From: Christensenella sp. UBA1214 | GTDB taxonomy: Bacteria > Bacillota > Clostridia > Christensenellales > CAG-138 | Direction: 5' to 3' | Length of the DNA stretch: 32,723 nt | NCBI GenBank assembly: GCA_002309375.1 | Contig: DBXK01000023.1 | Coordinates: forward strand, 11,548 to 44,270 | Shown: one piece after another, positions 1 through 8,093 of the stretch | Position numbering within the stretch: the first letter of the stretch is position 1 | Layout of the letters: the number at the start of each line of letters is the position of its first letter | Notes under the pieces: generated by a model | Seen by the model: the letters and a program-made list of their open reading frames with translations, nothing else | The model's database searches: none | Told to the model about the DNA's origin: nothing | Translations under genes and position numbers: made by a program

Positions 1-887
1 CGGAAAGCTTCGTCATCATCGGCGGCGGCGTTATCGGGATCGAATTCGCCACGCTGTTCTCCACCCTCGGCAAGCCCGTCACCGTAATCGAAATGATGCC
101 GAGCATCCTCCCCGGCGTGGACGCGGACCTCGTTCGCCTGCTCTCCCGCGTACTCAAGAAAAAGAAAGTCAACGTCATCAATAACGCCAAAGTCACCGGC
201 ATTTCCGGCGGCGAGACCGTGACCGTCAGCTATGAGCTGAACGGCGCCGAAAAGACCGCGGAAGGCGCCTGCTGCGTCGTTTCCGTCGGCCGCCGCGCAA
301 TGACCGCGAATATCGGCCTCGAGAACGTCGGAATCGAAATGAACCGCGCTTTCGTAGTGATCGACGAGCACTGCCGCACCAACGTCGAGAACATCTACGC
401 GATCGGCGACATCACCGGCAAGATCCAGCTTGCGCACGTTGCGAGCGCGCAGGGCTTCGTCGCCGCCGCCAACGCCTGCGGCGTCAGGGACGAGGTCATG
501 GATTATTCGATCGTTCCCTCCTGCATCTACACCTCCCCGGAGATCGCGTTCGTCGGCCTCAGCGAGGACAAGGCCAAGGCGCAGGGCATCGAATACAAAA
601 TCGGTTCGTTCAACGTTGCCGGCAACGGCCGCGCAATGATCATGGGCGACGCGATGGGCACCGCGAAGCTGATCGCCGCGCCCGACGGCAAGCTCCTCGG
701 CGCACAGCTGATGTGCCACCGCGCGACGGACATGATCGCCGAGCTCGCCGCGGTTTTGAAAATGGGCGGCACGGTCGAGGATATTTCCGGCACGATCCAC
801 GCGCATCCGACGATCAGCGAATCCGTTGCGGAAGCGGCTCACGATTTCGAGGGCCTCTGCTGCCACGCTCTGCCGAAGAAGAAATAA
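1..887 (+). CDS. lpdA: Dihydrolipoamide dehydrogenase (E3), 5'-truncated by window edge
   Basis: Reads in frame from base 3 with no start in the window, so about 294 C-terminal residues are present and the N-terminal FAD-binding part lies upstream. The visible part opens with the NAD-binding Rossmann motif (GGGVIGIEFA) and continues to a second FAD contact (YAIGDITG). The C-terminal dimerisation domain carries the catalytic HAHPTISE motif that supplies the His-Glu pair of the disulfide oxidoreductase family. E3 reoxidises dihydrolipoyl groups of 2-oxoacid dehydrogenase or glycine-cleavage complexes with NAD+, in the cytoplasm. The redox-active CxxxxC pair would be upstream and cannot be checked. 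A stop is followed 19 bases later by the next gene, which suggests co-transcription. Another class I pyridine nucleotide-disulfide oxidoreductase is possible, but the HPT motif favours Lpd. Confidence 0.9.
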   Translation, partial: ESFVIIGGGVIGIEFATLFSTLGKPVTVIEMMPSILPGVDADLVRLLSRVLKKKKVNVINNAKVTGISGGETVTVSYELNGAEKTAEGACCVVSVGRRAMTANIGLENVGIEMNRAFVVIDEHCRTNVENIYAIGDITGKIQLAHVASAQGFVAAANACGVRDEVMDYSIVPSCIYTSPEIAFVGLSEDKAKAQGIEYKIGSFNVAGNGRAMIMGDAMGTAKLIAAPDGKLLGAQLMCHRATDMIAELAAVLKMGGTVEDISGTIHAHPTISESVAEAAHDFEGLCCHALPKKK

Positions 888-906
888 CAAATTCGGAGGA
901 AACGAA

Positions 907-2124
907 ATGACTTACTGCGAAGCATACGAAAAGCTGGCGAAATACGGCCAGACGCATCTTCTCAAATATTATGACGAACTGAATGAGGAAGAGCGCAGAG
1001 CCCTTCTCGATCAGATCGGCGAGACCGATTTTTCCGTCGTGCGCGTCGGCAAATCCGATGAAGTCCGCGGCGTGATCACCCCGATCCCCTGCACCGAGCT
1101 CGACGAGATAGACGCGCACCGCGAAGAATACCTCGAAGCGGGTCTTGAGGAGATCCGCGCGGGCAAGGTCGCGGCCGTCCTCCTCGCCGGCGGCATGGGC
1201 ACCCGCCTCGGTTCCGACGGGCCGAAGGGCGTTTACAATATCGGCGTCACGCACGAAGTCTATATCTTCGAGCGCCTGATCCGCAACCTTATGGACGTTA
1301 CGGACATGGCCGGGAACTTCGTCCACCTGTTCATCATGACCAGCGATAAGAACCATGAGGCGACCGTTAACTTCCTGAGCGAGAAGAATTTCTTCGGCTA
1401 TGACGGCAGCTTCGTGCATTTCTTCCGCCAGGAGATGGCCCCCGCCGCCGATTACAGCGGCAAGGTCTATCTTGAGGAGAAATGGAAGCTCTCCACCTCC
1501 CCGAACGGCAACGGCTGCTGGTATTCCTCGATGGCAAAGGGCGGGATGCTCGATATCGTCAAAAACGAGGGCATCGAGTGGCTGAACGTCTTTGCGGTCG
1601 ATAACGTGCTGCAGCGGATCGCGGATCCCGTTTTCGTCGGCGCAACGAAACTTGCAAACTGTGTCGTCGGCGCGAAGGTCATCAAGAAGGCCGCTCCCGA
1701 TGAGCGAGTCGGCGTGATTTGCCTCGAGGACGGACATCCTTCCGTCGTCGAATACTACGAGCTGACCGACGAGATGATGAACGCCAAAAATGATGACGGC
1801 AAGCCCGCCTATAACTTCGGCGTCATCCTCAACTACCTTTTCCACGTGCCGGAGCTTTCCGAGATCGTCGACAAAAAGATGCCGCTGCACGTCGTTGAAA
1901 AGAAGATCCCCTGCCTCGACGAAGCGGGCGAACACTTCAAGCCCGAGAAGCCGAACGGCTATAAATACGAAACGCTGATCCTCGACATGATCCACCTGCT
2001 CGACACCTGCCTCGTTTTCGAAGTCGAGCGGAAGAGGGAGTTCGCGCCGATCAAGAACCCGACCGGCATCGACTCCGTCGAAAGCGCGAGGGAGCTGCTT
2101 AAGCTGAACGGCGTGGAGCTCTGA
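907..2124 (+). CDS. UDPGP-family UDP-sugar (UDP-HexNAc type) pyrophosphorylase
   Basis: 405 residues. The family transfers UMP from UTP to a sugar-1-phosphate to make a UDP-sugar for envelope or glycan synthesis. The nucleotide-binding loop LLAGGMGTRLGSDGPKG spans residues 92-108. Further family landmarks are the FAVDNVL segment followed by DPVFVG, and a C-terminal stretch ending EVERKREFAPIKN, which resembles eukaryotic-type UDP-N-acetylglucosamine pyrophosphorylases more than GalU or GlmU. Substrate (GlcNAc-, GalNAc- or Glc-1-phosphate) cannot be decided by eye. The ATG at 907 is chosen because TTCGGAGG sits 7 bases upstream; a longer in-frame reading back to 826 only overlaps lpdA. It is probably co-transcribed with lpdA and is followed by a strong terminator. 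Confidence 0.88.
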   Translation: MTYCEAYEKLAKYGQTHLLKYYDELNEEERRALLDQIGETDFSVVRVGKSDEVRGVITPIPCTELDEIDAHREEYLEAGLEEIRAGKVAAVLLAGGMGTRLGSDGPKGVYNIGVTHEVYIFERLIRNLMDVTDMAGNFVHLFIMTSDKNHEATVNFLSEKNFFGYDGSFVHFFRQEMAPAADYSGKVYLEEKWKLSTSPNGNGCWYSSMAKGGMLDIVKNEGIEWLNVFAVDNVLQRIADPVFVGATKLANCVVGAKVIKKAAPDERVGVICLEDGHPSVVEYYELTDEMMNAKNDDGKPAYNFGVILNYLFHVPELSEIVDKKMPLHVVEKKIPCLDEAGEHFKPEKPNGYKYETLILDMIHLLDTCLVFEVERKREFAPIKNPTGIDSVESARELLKLNGVEL

Positions 2125-2141
2125 TTCAATTTACGGCACAT

Positions 2142-2178
2142 AAAAAACCATGCGGCGAAAACCGCATGGTTTTTGTTT
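2142..2178 (+). terminator. Rho-independent terminator, probably bidirectional
   Basis: A perfect 13-bp stem (2143-2155 with 2162-2174) has a 6-base loop. A-runs on the left arm and T-runs on the right arm give both strands a U-tract after the hairpin. It lies between the convergent pyrophosphorylase and tldE genes, so it can end transcription from both sides. Confidence 0.9.
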
Positions 2179-2187
2179 TATTGAGCT

Positions 2188-3519
2188 TTATTTGCCGGAG
2201 ATGACCAGCTTTTCGATCAGAAGGCTCGGCGAGCCGACTCTTCCGAAGCCCGGGAAGCCGAACTTGATATCGCTGCCGACGCCGATGATATCCTTCATCA
2301 TCGCAAGGAAGTTGCCCGCGGCGGTGATCTGATCGACGGAACGGAGGATCGTTCCGTTATCGACGAGCAGGCCCTTTGCGATCAGCGAGAAATCGCCGCT
2401 GACCGGGTTAAGGCCGGCATGGAGGCCGCTGAGCTCGGTGATGATGAGGCCGTGATCGAGCTGCGCAACGAGCTCGTTGAAGCTCTTTTCGCCCTTGACG
2501 ATGTAGAAATTGCTCGGCGCTGTCTCGACGGGAGCGGCGGCGCCGGCGCGGCCCGCGTTGGAGGTGGAAGCGACGCCGTCCTTCAGCGCGGTCTTGAGGT
2601 TATAGAGATAGCTCTTCAAAACGCCGTTCTCAACGACGTTCGTCACGACGGAGGGCACGCCTTCGGCGTCGAATTTTCTCGGATTGTCCTTTTCGAATGG
2701 GTCGTCAATGATCGTGATCATCGGGCTTGCGATCTGCTCGCCGAGCTTGCCCGCGAGCAGTGAAAGGCCCTTCTGGACGCTTCCCGCGAAGAACATCGAG
2801 CAGAACGCCTGGAGAAGATCGCCCGCCGCGTCGTTGCGAAGAAGGATCCGGTATTCGCCGGAATCGACGGTCTTTGCGTTGAACTGCATCAGGGCGTTGT
2901 CGACGCTCTCCTTGATGATATCCTGATAATCCGTGATCTCCGGGCCGAATTTGAAGGCGTAGCTCGAGTGCTCGTCCTCGCCCTGGCGGAGGATCGCGCC
3001 GATGACGGCGGAGGAATATGTTTCCTCGGTATCGGCTTTAAGGCCGAGGGTGTTGTGGATATGGATCCTCGAAACGCCGGTGTCGATCGAGCAGTGCGCG
3101 GTGCGGTTGACACGATCGTCGAAGGCGAGCGTATCCTTTTCGAGGTTCAGTGCGAGCTCGATCTTCTCATCCTCGCTCATATCTACGACGGGATTCGGCT
3201 TTTTCTCAATCTCCGGATATTCGCATGCGCCTTGCATCGGGTTCTCATCGGTATTCTCGATCGCCTTTGCGTTGTCGATCGCGTGGTCGACAAGGCTTTC
3301 CGCATCCTCGAACACCTCGGTATAGGCATAGCCGCTCTTGCCGCCGTAGATGACGCGGAGGTTGAAGCCGTTGGTGCTTTCGATCGAGTATTTGGAAAGC
3401 TCGCCCTTCAGAACGTTGACGGAGAAGCCGTCGGTCGCCATCGAGCAGACTTCGGCATTCTCGCAGCCCTTTTCAAGAGCAAGTTTGAAGCATTCGTCTT
3501 TGAACTGTTCAAAAGTCAT
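2188..3519 (-). CDS. tldE: TldE/PmbA-family subunit of the TldD-TldE metallopeptidase
   Basis: 443 residues, close to the usual length of about 450. TldE (PmbA) pairs with TldD to form a heterodimeric zinc protease that degrades unfolded or modified peptides. It is known for microcin B17 maturation and CcdA turnover in enterobacteria. As expected for the E subunit, the HExxxH zinc motif of TldD is absent, while the paired architecture is kept (early FSVNVLKGEL, mid GEQIASPMITIIDDP, late GDFSLIAKGLLVDNG). The ATG at 3517-3519 has AAAGGAGGTG 7 bases upstream; longer in-frame readings run into tldD and are not supported. The TAA of tldD shares its last base with this ATG (TAATG), so translation is coupled and subunit ratio is likely controlled that way. 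It ends at the bidirectional terminator. Confidence 0.93.
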   Translation of the reverse strand: MTFEQFKDECFKLALEKGCENAEVCSMATDGFSVNVLKGELSKYSIESTNGFNLRVIYGGKSGYAYTEVFEDAESLVDHAIDNAKAIENTDENPMQGACEYPEIEKKPNPVVDMSEDEKIELALNLEKDTLAFDDRVNRTAHCSIDTGVSRIHIHNTLGLKADTEETYSSAVIGAILRQGEDEHSSYAFKFGPEITDYQDIIKESVDNALMQFNAKTVDSGEYRILLRNDAAGDLLQAFCSMFFAGSVQKGLSLLAGKLGEQIASPMITIIDDPFEKDNPRKFDAEGVPSVVTNVVENGVLKSYLYNLKTALKDGVASTSNAGRAGAAAPVETAPSNFYIVKGEKSFNELVAQLDHGLIITELSGLHAGLNPVSGDFSLIAKGLLVDNGTILRSVDQITAAGNFLAMMKDIIGVGSDIKFGFPGFGRVGSPSLLIEKLVISGK

Positions 3520-4910
3520 TATAAAGCACCTCCTTTGCCGCCGACGACGATCTCGCTGACGCGGATCCTGGGCTGACCGACATTGGTCGGGATGCTGCCG
3601 GAAAGTGAGCCGCACATGCCGGGCGCCATCCACATCTTCCTGCCGATGCGGTCGATCTTCATAAGGACCTCCGCGCCTTTGCCGATCAGCGTTGCGCCGC
3701 GGACCGGGCAGAGGATCCTGCCGTCGCGCACCCAATAGCCTTCGCTTACGGCGAAATTGAATTCGCCTGTGAGCGGATTGACCGAGCCGCCGCCCATCTT
3801 CGCGGCGAAGAGGCCCTCGCCCATCGTGCGGAGCATCTCTTCTTCATCGTCATTGCCGGGCGCGAAGAAGGTATTGGTCATACGGGAAGTCGGGGCGAAG
3901 GTGTAATCCTGACGCCTGCCGCTGCCGGTGATCGGGTGATTCATCAGGCGCGAGCCGAGGATATCGACGAGATAGGTCTTGAGGATGCCGTTTTCGATCA
4001 GGCGGTTGCACTGCGAGGGATTGCCCTCGTCGTCGAAGTGCATCGTTCCCCATTCGCCGGGTAGCGTGCCGTCGTCGACCGCGTTGACGATCGGGCTTGC
4101 GATCTGCTGGCCGAGCTTTCCGCAGAAGACGGAGTTGCCGCGGCCGACGCTCGTCGCTTCAAGACCGTGGACGCAGGCTTCGTGGAGGATGACGCCGCCG
4201 AAGCCGCCGTCGATCACGACGGGAACGGTGCCAGCCGGGCATTCCGGCGCGTGGAGCATCGTCACAGCGGTCTTTGCGGCTTCCCTGCCGACTTCCTCGA
4301 TATCGATCTTTTCGTTATAGGCCTCGAAGCCCATGCCGTAGCCGGGCGAGCAGGTGCCGGTCTGCGCCTCGCCGTTCGCCATCGCGACGGCCTGCACTGC
4401 GGTGCGGACGCGGGGACGGCGGTCCTCCGCATGGACGCCCTCGCTGTTATAGACCCATGTGCGGTGGTCGAAATCCGAATAATTGGCGACGACCTGGGTG
4501 ACTTCACCGGAATGCGCCTTCGCGGCGTTCGTGGCTTTGCGCATCAGCTCGATGCGCTTCGCGTTGTCGATCTCGCTGAACGGGATCTTCGCAAACGATT
4601 TGCCGATGCGGTCGATGCAGATCGATTTCGCTTCGAATTCCTTTTCACCCTTGAGCGCGGATGCGGCCGCCCTTGCGCAGGCGAGAAGCGCCGCCTCGCT
4701 CGTATCGGCGGAATAGGCGTATGCGCTCCTCGTGCCCTTGAGCACGCGGACGCCGGCGCCGACCTGGCGCTTGTAGTTCGCATTTTCGACCTTTCCGTCG
4801 ATCATGGTCATTGTGTTCGATTCGGTATCCTGCAGGTACAGTTCCGAAAAATCTCCGCCCGTACGAAGCGCTTCGTCCAGAACGGCGTTTACGATGCTGC
4901 TTTTAACCAA
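3519..4910 (-). CDS. tldD: TldD-family catalytic subunit of the TldD-TldE metallopeptidase, TTG start
   Basis: 463 residues from the preferred TTG start. This is the zinc-bearing partner of the downstream TldE-like protein; the motif HEACVH falls at residues 243-248, as in TldD. Other landmarks are GAGVRVLKG near the N-terminus and GQQIASP after the metal site. The GTG at 4917-4919 would give three more residues, but that GTG is itself part of the ribosome binding site GGAGGTG. The TTG at 4908-4910 sits 8 bases after GGAGG, a normal distance, and is therefore the likely start. A dedicated promoter lies just upstream. In Clostridia the pair is usually housekeeping and its natural substrates are unknown. 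Confidence 0.92.
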   Translation of the reverse strand: MVKSSIVNAVLDEALRTGGDFSELYLQDTESNTMTMIDGKVENANYKRQVGAGVRVLKGTRSAYAYSADTSEAALLACARAAASALKGEKEFEAKSICIDRIGKSFAKIPFSEIDNAKRIELMRKATNAAKAHSGEVTQVVANYSDFDHRTWVYNSEGVHAEDRRPRVRTAVQAVAMANGEAQTGTCSPGYGMGFEAYNEKIDIEEVGREAAKTAVTMLHAPECPAGTVPVVIDGGFGGVILHEACVHGLEATSVGRGNSVFCGKLGQQIASPIVNAVDDGTLPGEWGTMHFDDEGNPSQCNRLIENGILKTYLVDILGSRLMNHPITGSGRRQDYTFAPTSRMTNTFFAPGNDDEEEMLRTMGEGLFAAKMGGGSVNPLTGEFNFAVSEGYWVRDGRILCPVRGATLIGKGAEVLMKIDRIGRKMWMAPGMCGSLSGSIPTNVGQPRIRVSEIVVGGKGGAL

Positions 4911-4943
4911 ATTTAGCACCTCCGTATATATTTTTCCAGTATC

Positions 4944-4971
4944 ATTATACCATAAAAGTACGCATATGCAA
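4944..4971 (-). promoter_or_regulatory. Promoter of tldD-tldE
   Basis: On the minus strand there is a perfect TATAAT (4944-4949) preceded by an extended TGG, and a partial -35 TTGCAT (4966-4971) with a 16-base spacer. The start codon of tldD lies 33 bases downstream of the -10, leaving room for the GGAGG site. Confidence 0.75.
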
Positions 4972-5002
4972 GCGCTTTTTTTGTCTAAGGCCGTTCGGGC
5001 GG

Positions 5003-5037
5003 AAAAGAAACAAGCCGGGAAGACGTTTCCCGGCTTG
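5003..5037 (-). terminator. Terminator of pepF
   Basis: An 11-bp perfect stem (5011-5021 with 5027-5037, core CAAGCCGGGAA) has a 5-base loop. On the minus strand it is followed by TTTCTTTT. It ends the oligoendopeptidase transcript and shields the tldD promoter 30-60 bases further on. Confidence 0.88.
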
Positions 5038-5075
5038 TGGTGGTTTGAGGTTCGATTGCTGTGAGAAGCCGTTAC

Positions 5076-5132
5076 TTATCCGTCAGCTTTTCCGACGGCA
5101 GTGCTGCCGCTTTCCCTCAGAGAGGAAGACTT
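5076..5132. repeat. Candidate dispersed intergenic repeat with several small inverted repeats
   Basis: Between the pepF stop and its terminator is a non-coding block made of short stems: CCGTC/GACGG (5080-5084, 5094-5098), CGGCA/TGCCG around GTGC (5096-5109), and a TTCCCTC/GAGGAA pair (5112-5126). The layout (TCCGTCA, a central palindrome with GCCGC, then TTCCCTC-AGAG-AGGAAG) resembles degenerate copies of repeats that recur between genes in many gut Clostridia. Only one copy is seen in this window, so the repeat call rests on resemblance and not on a second copy. Confidence 0.35.
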
Positions 5133-5149
5133 ACGCTGCGGAGAAGAAC

Positions 5150-6952
5150 TCACTTTGTGAGTTCTTCCATCTCGTCGAGAAGCTCGTTGAAGAGCGCGAG
5201 GCCGTCTTCGATCGGCTTCGGGGAGGCCATGTCGACGCCGGCGATCCTGAGAAGCGAGATCGGATCCTTGCTCGAGCCGCCGCTCAGGAAGCGGAGATAA
5301 TCCTCGACGGCGGGCTTGCCTTCCTTGAGGATGCGGTTCGCGATCGCGACTGCGGCGGAGAAGCCTGTCGCATACTGGAAGACGTAGTAGTTATAGAAGA
5401 AGTGCGGGATGCGCGCCCACTCGACGGAGATCAGCTTGTCGACGGTGATATCCTCGCCGAAATATTTCTTGTTCAGCGCGTAATACGCCTCGTTCATCAT
5501 GTCGGCGGTCAGCGTCTCCCCCGCCTCCACCTTTTCATTCATCCAAAGCTCGAACTCGGCGAACATGGTCTGGCGGTAAACGGTTCCGCGGAACTGCTCG
5601 AGGAAGTGGTTGATCAGGTACGCGCGCTCCTTCTTATCCGTCGTTTTGCCGAGCAGATGGCGGACGAGCAGCACTTCGTTGCAGGTCGAAGCGACCTCCG
5701 CGACGAAGATCACATAATTGCGATACGCGATCGGCTGATTCTTCACGGAATAATAGGTGTGCATCGAATGGCCCATTTCGTGCGCGATCGTGAACATGCT
5801 GTCGAGGGTGTCCTTCTGGTTCAAAAGAACGTAGGGATGCGGGTCGCCGCCGGCGGAATAGGCGCCGCTGCGCTTGCCCTCGTTCTCATATACGTCGATC
5901 CAGCGGTTATCGAAGCCGGATTTCAGCACCTTGAGGTAATCTTCGCCAAGGGGCTGCAGCGCCTCCATGATGATCTCCTTCGCCTTTTCATAGGGGATCT
6001 CGCTGTCCGCATCCGCGATGATCGGCATATAGAGGTCGTACATGTGCATCTCGTCGAGGCCCATCAGCTTCTTGCGGAGGCCGACGTAGCGGTGCAGATA
6101 CTTGAGGTTCGCATTTACGGTGTCGACGAGGTTATGATAGACGGATTCGGGAACTTCGGTCCTTGAAAGCGCGGCTTCGAGATTGCTGCCGTATTTCCTT
6201 GCGCGGGAATAGAAGGTGAGCTGCTTCATCTGCGCGTTCAGGAACGCGGCGGAGGTGTTCTTATAGCTCTCGAAGGTGCCGTGGAGGGATTCGAACGCCT
6301 GGCGGCGGACGTCGCGCTCCGGATTCTCGAGGAGCGGCACATAGGAGCCCTGAGTGACCTGGTATTCGGTGCCGTCCGCTCCGTGGATCGCCGGGAACTT
6401 CAGGTCGGCATTGCGGAAGGAAGAAGCGATCTCCTGCGCGGAATTCGCGACCTCCGAAACGGAAGCGAGCAGCTTTTCTTCGGCGTCGGAAAGGATATGC
6501 TCGCGCTGGGCGCGGACCCTGTCGAGCTTGCGGCGGTAGAGCTCAAGCTCCGGCTTCGCCTTATAGAAGCCCTCGAGGACGTCGTCGGGTATCGCAAGCA
6601 GCTCCGGCGTTTCGAAGCTTGCGGCGCTCGCGATCGCGACGTATGCGCCCATGAAGCGGCCTTTCATGCCCTGATAGAAGCTGTTGCCGGTATCCTCATC
6701 GGCGCGGCGCATGCAGTATTCGGCAACGCGTTCGAGCTTTACTTCGAGCTCATCGGAGTATTTTAAGTAGTTAAAGAGCGTTTCGGCGCTCTCGACGAGA
6801 CGGCCCGCGAACGCCGCAAGCTTTTCGGGCACGGCGCGCAGCTCTTCGAGCGCTTCGTTCCAAAGCTCGTCCGTTGCGAAGATATCCTCGAGCGCCCAGG
6901 TGTATTCCTTCTTGACCTCGCTCCTCTTGGGGATCTGTTTCTGTTTTGCCAT
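5150..6952 (-). CDS. pepF: Oligoendopeptidase F (M3B zinc metallopeptidase)
   Basis: 600 residues, the usual length for PepF, a cytoplasmic endopeptidase that cuts peptides of roughly 7-17 residues during protein and peptide turnover. The zinc motif HEMGH is at residues 391-395, with the third ligand expected in the helix about 25 residues further on (FVAEVASTCNE). The N-terminal helical domain (TWALEDIFATDELWNEAL) and a C-terminal segment with YYVFQYATGF are typical of the family. The ATG at 6950-6952 is preceded by AAGGAGG with a 6-base spacing. It is a single-gene unit with its own promoter and terminator. Confidence 0.95.
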   Translation of the reverse strand: MAKQKQIPKRSEVKKEYTWALEDIFATDELWNEALEELRAVPEKLAAFAGRLVESAETLFNYLKYSDELEVKLERVAEYCMRRADEDTGNSFYQGMKGRFMGAYVAIASAASFETPELLAIPDDVLEGFYKAKPELELYRRKLDRVRAQREHILSDAEEKLLASVSEVANSAQEIASSFRNADLKFPAIHGADGTEYQVTQGSYVPLLENPERDVRRQAFESLHGTFESYKNTSAAFLNAQMKQLTFYSRARKYGSNLEAALSRTEVPESVYHNLVDTVNANLKYLHRYVGLRKKLMGLDEMHMYDLYMPIIADADSEIPYEKAKEIIMEALQPLGEDYLKVLKSGFDNRWIDVYENEGKRSGAYSAGGDPHPYVLLNQKDTLDSMFTIAHEMGHSMHTYYSVKNQPIAYRNYVIFVAEVASTCNEVLLVRHLLGKTTDKKERAYLINHFLEQFRGTVYRQTMFAEFELWMNEKVEAGETLTADMMNEAYYALNKKYFGEDITVDKLISVEWARIPHFFYNYYVFQYATGFSAAVAIANRILKEGKPAVEDYLRFLSGGSSKDPISLLRIAGVDMASPKPIEDGLALFNELLDEMEELTK

Positions 6953-6970
6953 AAATAACCTCCTTGGACC

Positions 6971-7030
6971 GTCCGCTCCGGGCGGACTCTTTCGCAGGCG
7001 ATTATATCATATTCCCCCGCGCTAAAACAA
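6971..7030 (-). promoter_or_regulatory. pepF promoter and leader hairpin
   Basis: On the minus strand TATAAT (7001-7006) follows an extended TGA, with -35 TTGTTT (7025-7030) and an 18-base spacer. The short leader contains a perfect 6-bp hairpin, GTCCGC/GCGGAC (6971-6987), just before the AAGGAGG site. The hairpin has no U-tract and its role is unknown. Confidence 0.65.
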
Positions 7031-7122
7031 GCTTGAATTGTTTTCCTCCGGCTTTGCGGCCGCCGGTTTTCATTTACTGCAAATATAAATAAGAAAATTT
7101 TGTGTCTTTTTTTAAAAAACTG

Positions 7123-7151
7123 TTCAAATTTCATTTGATTTGTGTTATGAT
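7123..7151 (+). promoter_or_regulatory. Promoter upstream of cdaA and the 14-kb gene run
   Basis: -35 TTCAAA (7123-7128), a 17-base spacer ending in TGT, and -10 TATGAT (7146-7151), giving an extended -10 element. The 45 bases before the -35 are rich in A and T runs, which could act as an UP element. No comparably good promoter was found before 21262 on this strand, so this is the main candidate for the whole run. Confidence 0.68.
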
Positions 7152-7244
7152 ATAGTCGAGTTAATGGATTATGATGGAATAGTATGGATTCTTATTCGAA
7201 TTTCATTCTTTTCCTTCAGGAATCCTGCTTGCAAGGAGGGTGCG

Positions 7245-8093
7245 ATGCATTTTAACGACATTATAAATGCTATCGGGAACGGTTTCCTCGAATTCCGTTT
7301 TCAGGATCTTCTGGATATCCTGATCATAGCGTTTATCGTTTATAAAATCATAGACGTTTCCGTCAACACGAGAGCGTACCAACTTTTGAAAGGTCTCGGG
7401 CTCCTGCTCGTGATCATGCTGCTGAGCACGTTATTCAACCTCTACACGGTCAGCTTCCTTTTGAACACGCTGCTCGTTTCGGGAATCGTGATCGTGTTCG
7501 TGCTGTTCCAGCCGGAGCTGCGGCGCGCACTCGCGCATATCGGCGGGAGGTTCAAATTCAACCTTTCCGGGCGTTCGGAAGCCGACAACAGCCTCATCGT
7601 ACGCGAGCTTTCCAATGTTCTGATCCGTCTTTCGAAGCGCAAGGTCGGCGCGCTGATCGTGATCGAGCGCGATACGAAGCTCGATGAATACCTTCCGACG
7701 GGGACCCGCGTCGATGCGGAGATCAGCGGCGCGCTGATCGAAAACATCTTCGAGCCGAACACTCCCCTGCACGACGGCGCCGTTATCATCCGCGATCACC
7801 GCATCCACTACGCCTCCTGCGTCCTTCCGCTTTTCAGCGATCCGAATATTTCAAAGGAGCTCGGGACCCGCCACCGCGCAGCGCTCGGCATCTCCGCCGT
7901 TTCGGATTGCCTTGCTCTCGTTGTTTCGGAGGAGACCGGCGTCATCTCCTACGCGGAAAACAGCAAGCTTACAAGGTATCTCGATAAATCCGCGCTGACC
8001 GATCTTCTTGACCGGGAATTCAACCCTCAGAAACCCGAAAAGAAAAAGTTTTCATTCCTGCCGAAGAGGTTCTTTAAAAATGAAAAGAAATGA
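7245..8093 (+). CDS. cdaA: Diadenylate cyclase CdaA (DacA), c-di-AMP synthase
   Basis: 282 residues. It joins two ATP molecules into cyclic di-AMP, the second messenger that controls potassium and osmolyte uptake and cell wall strength in Firmicutes. Three hydrophobic helices occupy roughly residues 20-90, and the cytoplasmic DAC domain follows. It carries both catalytic motifs: DGA at 177-179 (within LHDGAVII) and RHR at 209-211 (RHRAALGIS). The ATG at 7245 is preceded by AAGGAGGG; the reading frame is open back to 7140, but that extension lacks a ribosome site and would run through the promoter. Its 3' end overlaps cdaR by 14 bases. The usual third gene of this operon in Bacillus, glmM, is not here. 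Confidence 0.95.
   Translation: MHFNDIINAIGNGFLEFRFQDLLDILIIAFIVYKIIDVSVNTRAYQLLKGLGLLLVIMLLSTLFNLYTVSFLLNTLLVSGIVIVFVLFQPELRRALAHIGGRFKFNLSGRSEADNSLIVRELSNVLIRLSKRKVGALIVIERDTKLDEYLPTGTRVDAEISGALIENIFEPNTPLHDGAVIIRDHRIHYASCVLPLFSDPNISKELGTRHRAALGISAVSDCLALVVSEETGVISYAENSKLTRYLDKSALTDLLDREFNPQKPEKKKFSFLPKRFFKNEKK

Noticed and set aside
814..1995. Long open frame antisense to the pyrophosphorylase gene, and similar long antisense frames across the window
   Set aside because: They mirror real genes in GC-rich codon phase, have no ribosome sites, and lack recognisable domains.
7048..7070. CCGGC/GCCGG hairpin followed by TTTT as a plus-strand terminator
   Set aside because: No plus-strand gene ends before it, the stem is only five pairs, and the region lies between divergent promoters.
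7140..7244. N-terminal extension of CdaA to 7140
   Set aside because: The frame is open by chance; it overlaps the promoter and has no ribosome site, while the ATG at 7245 has AAGGAGGG.
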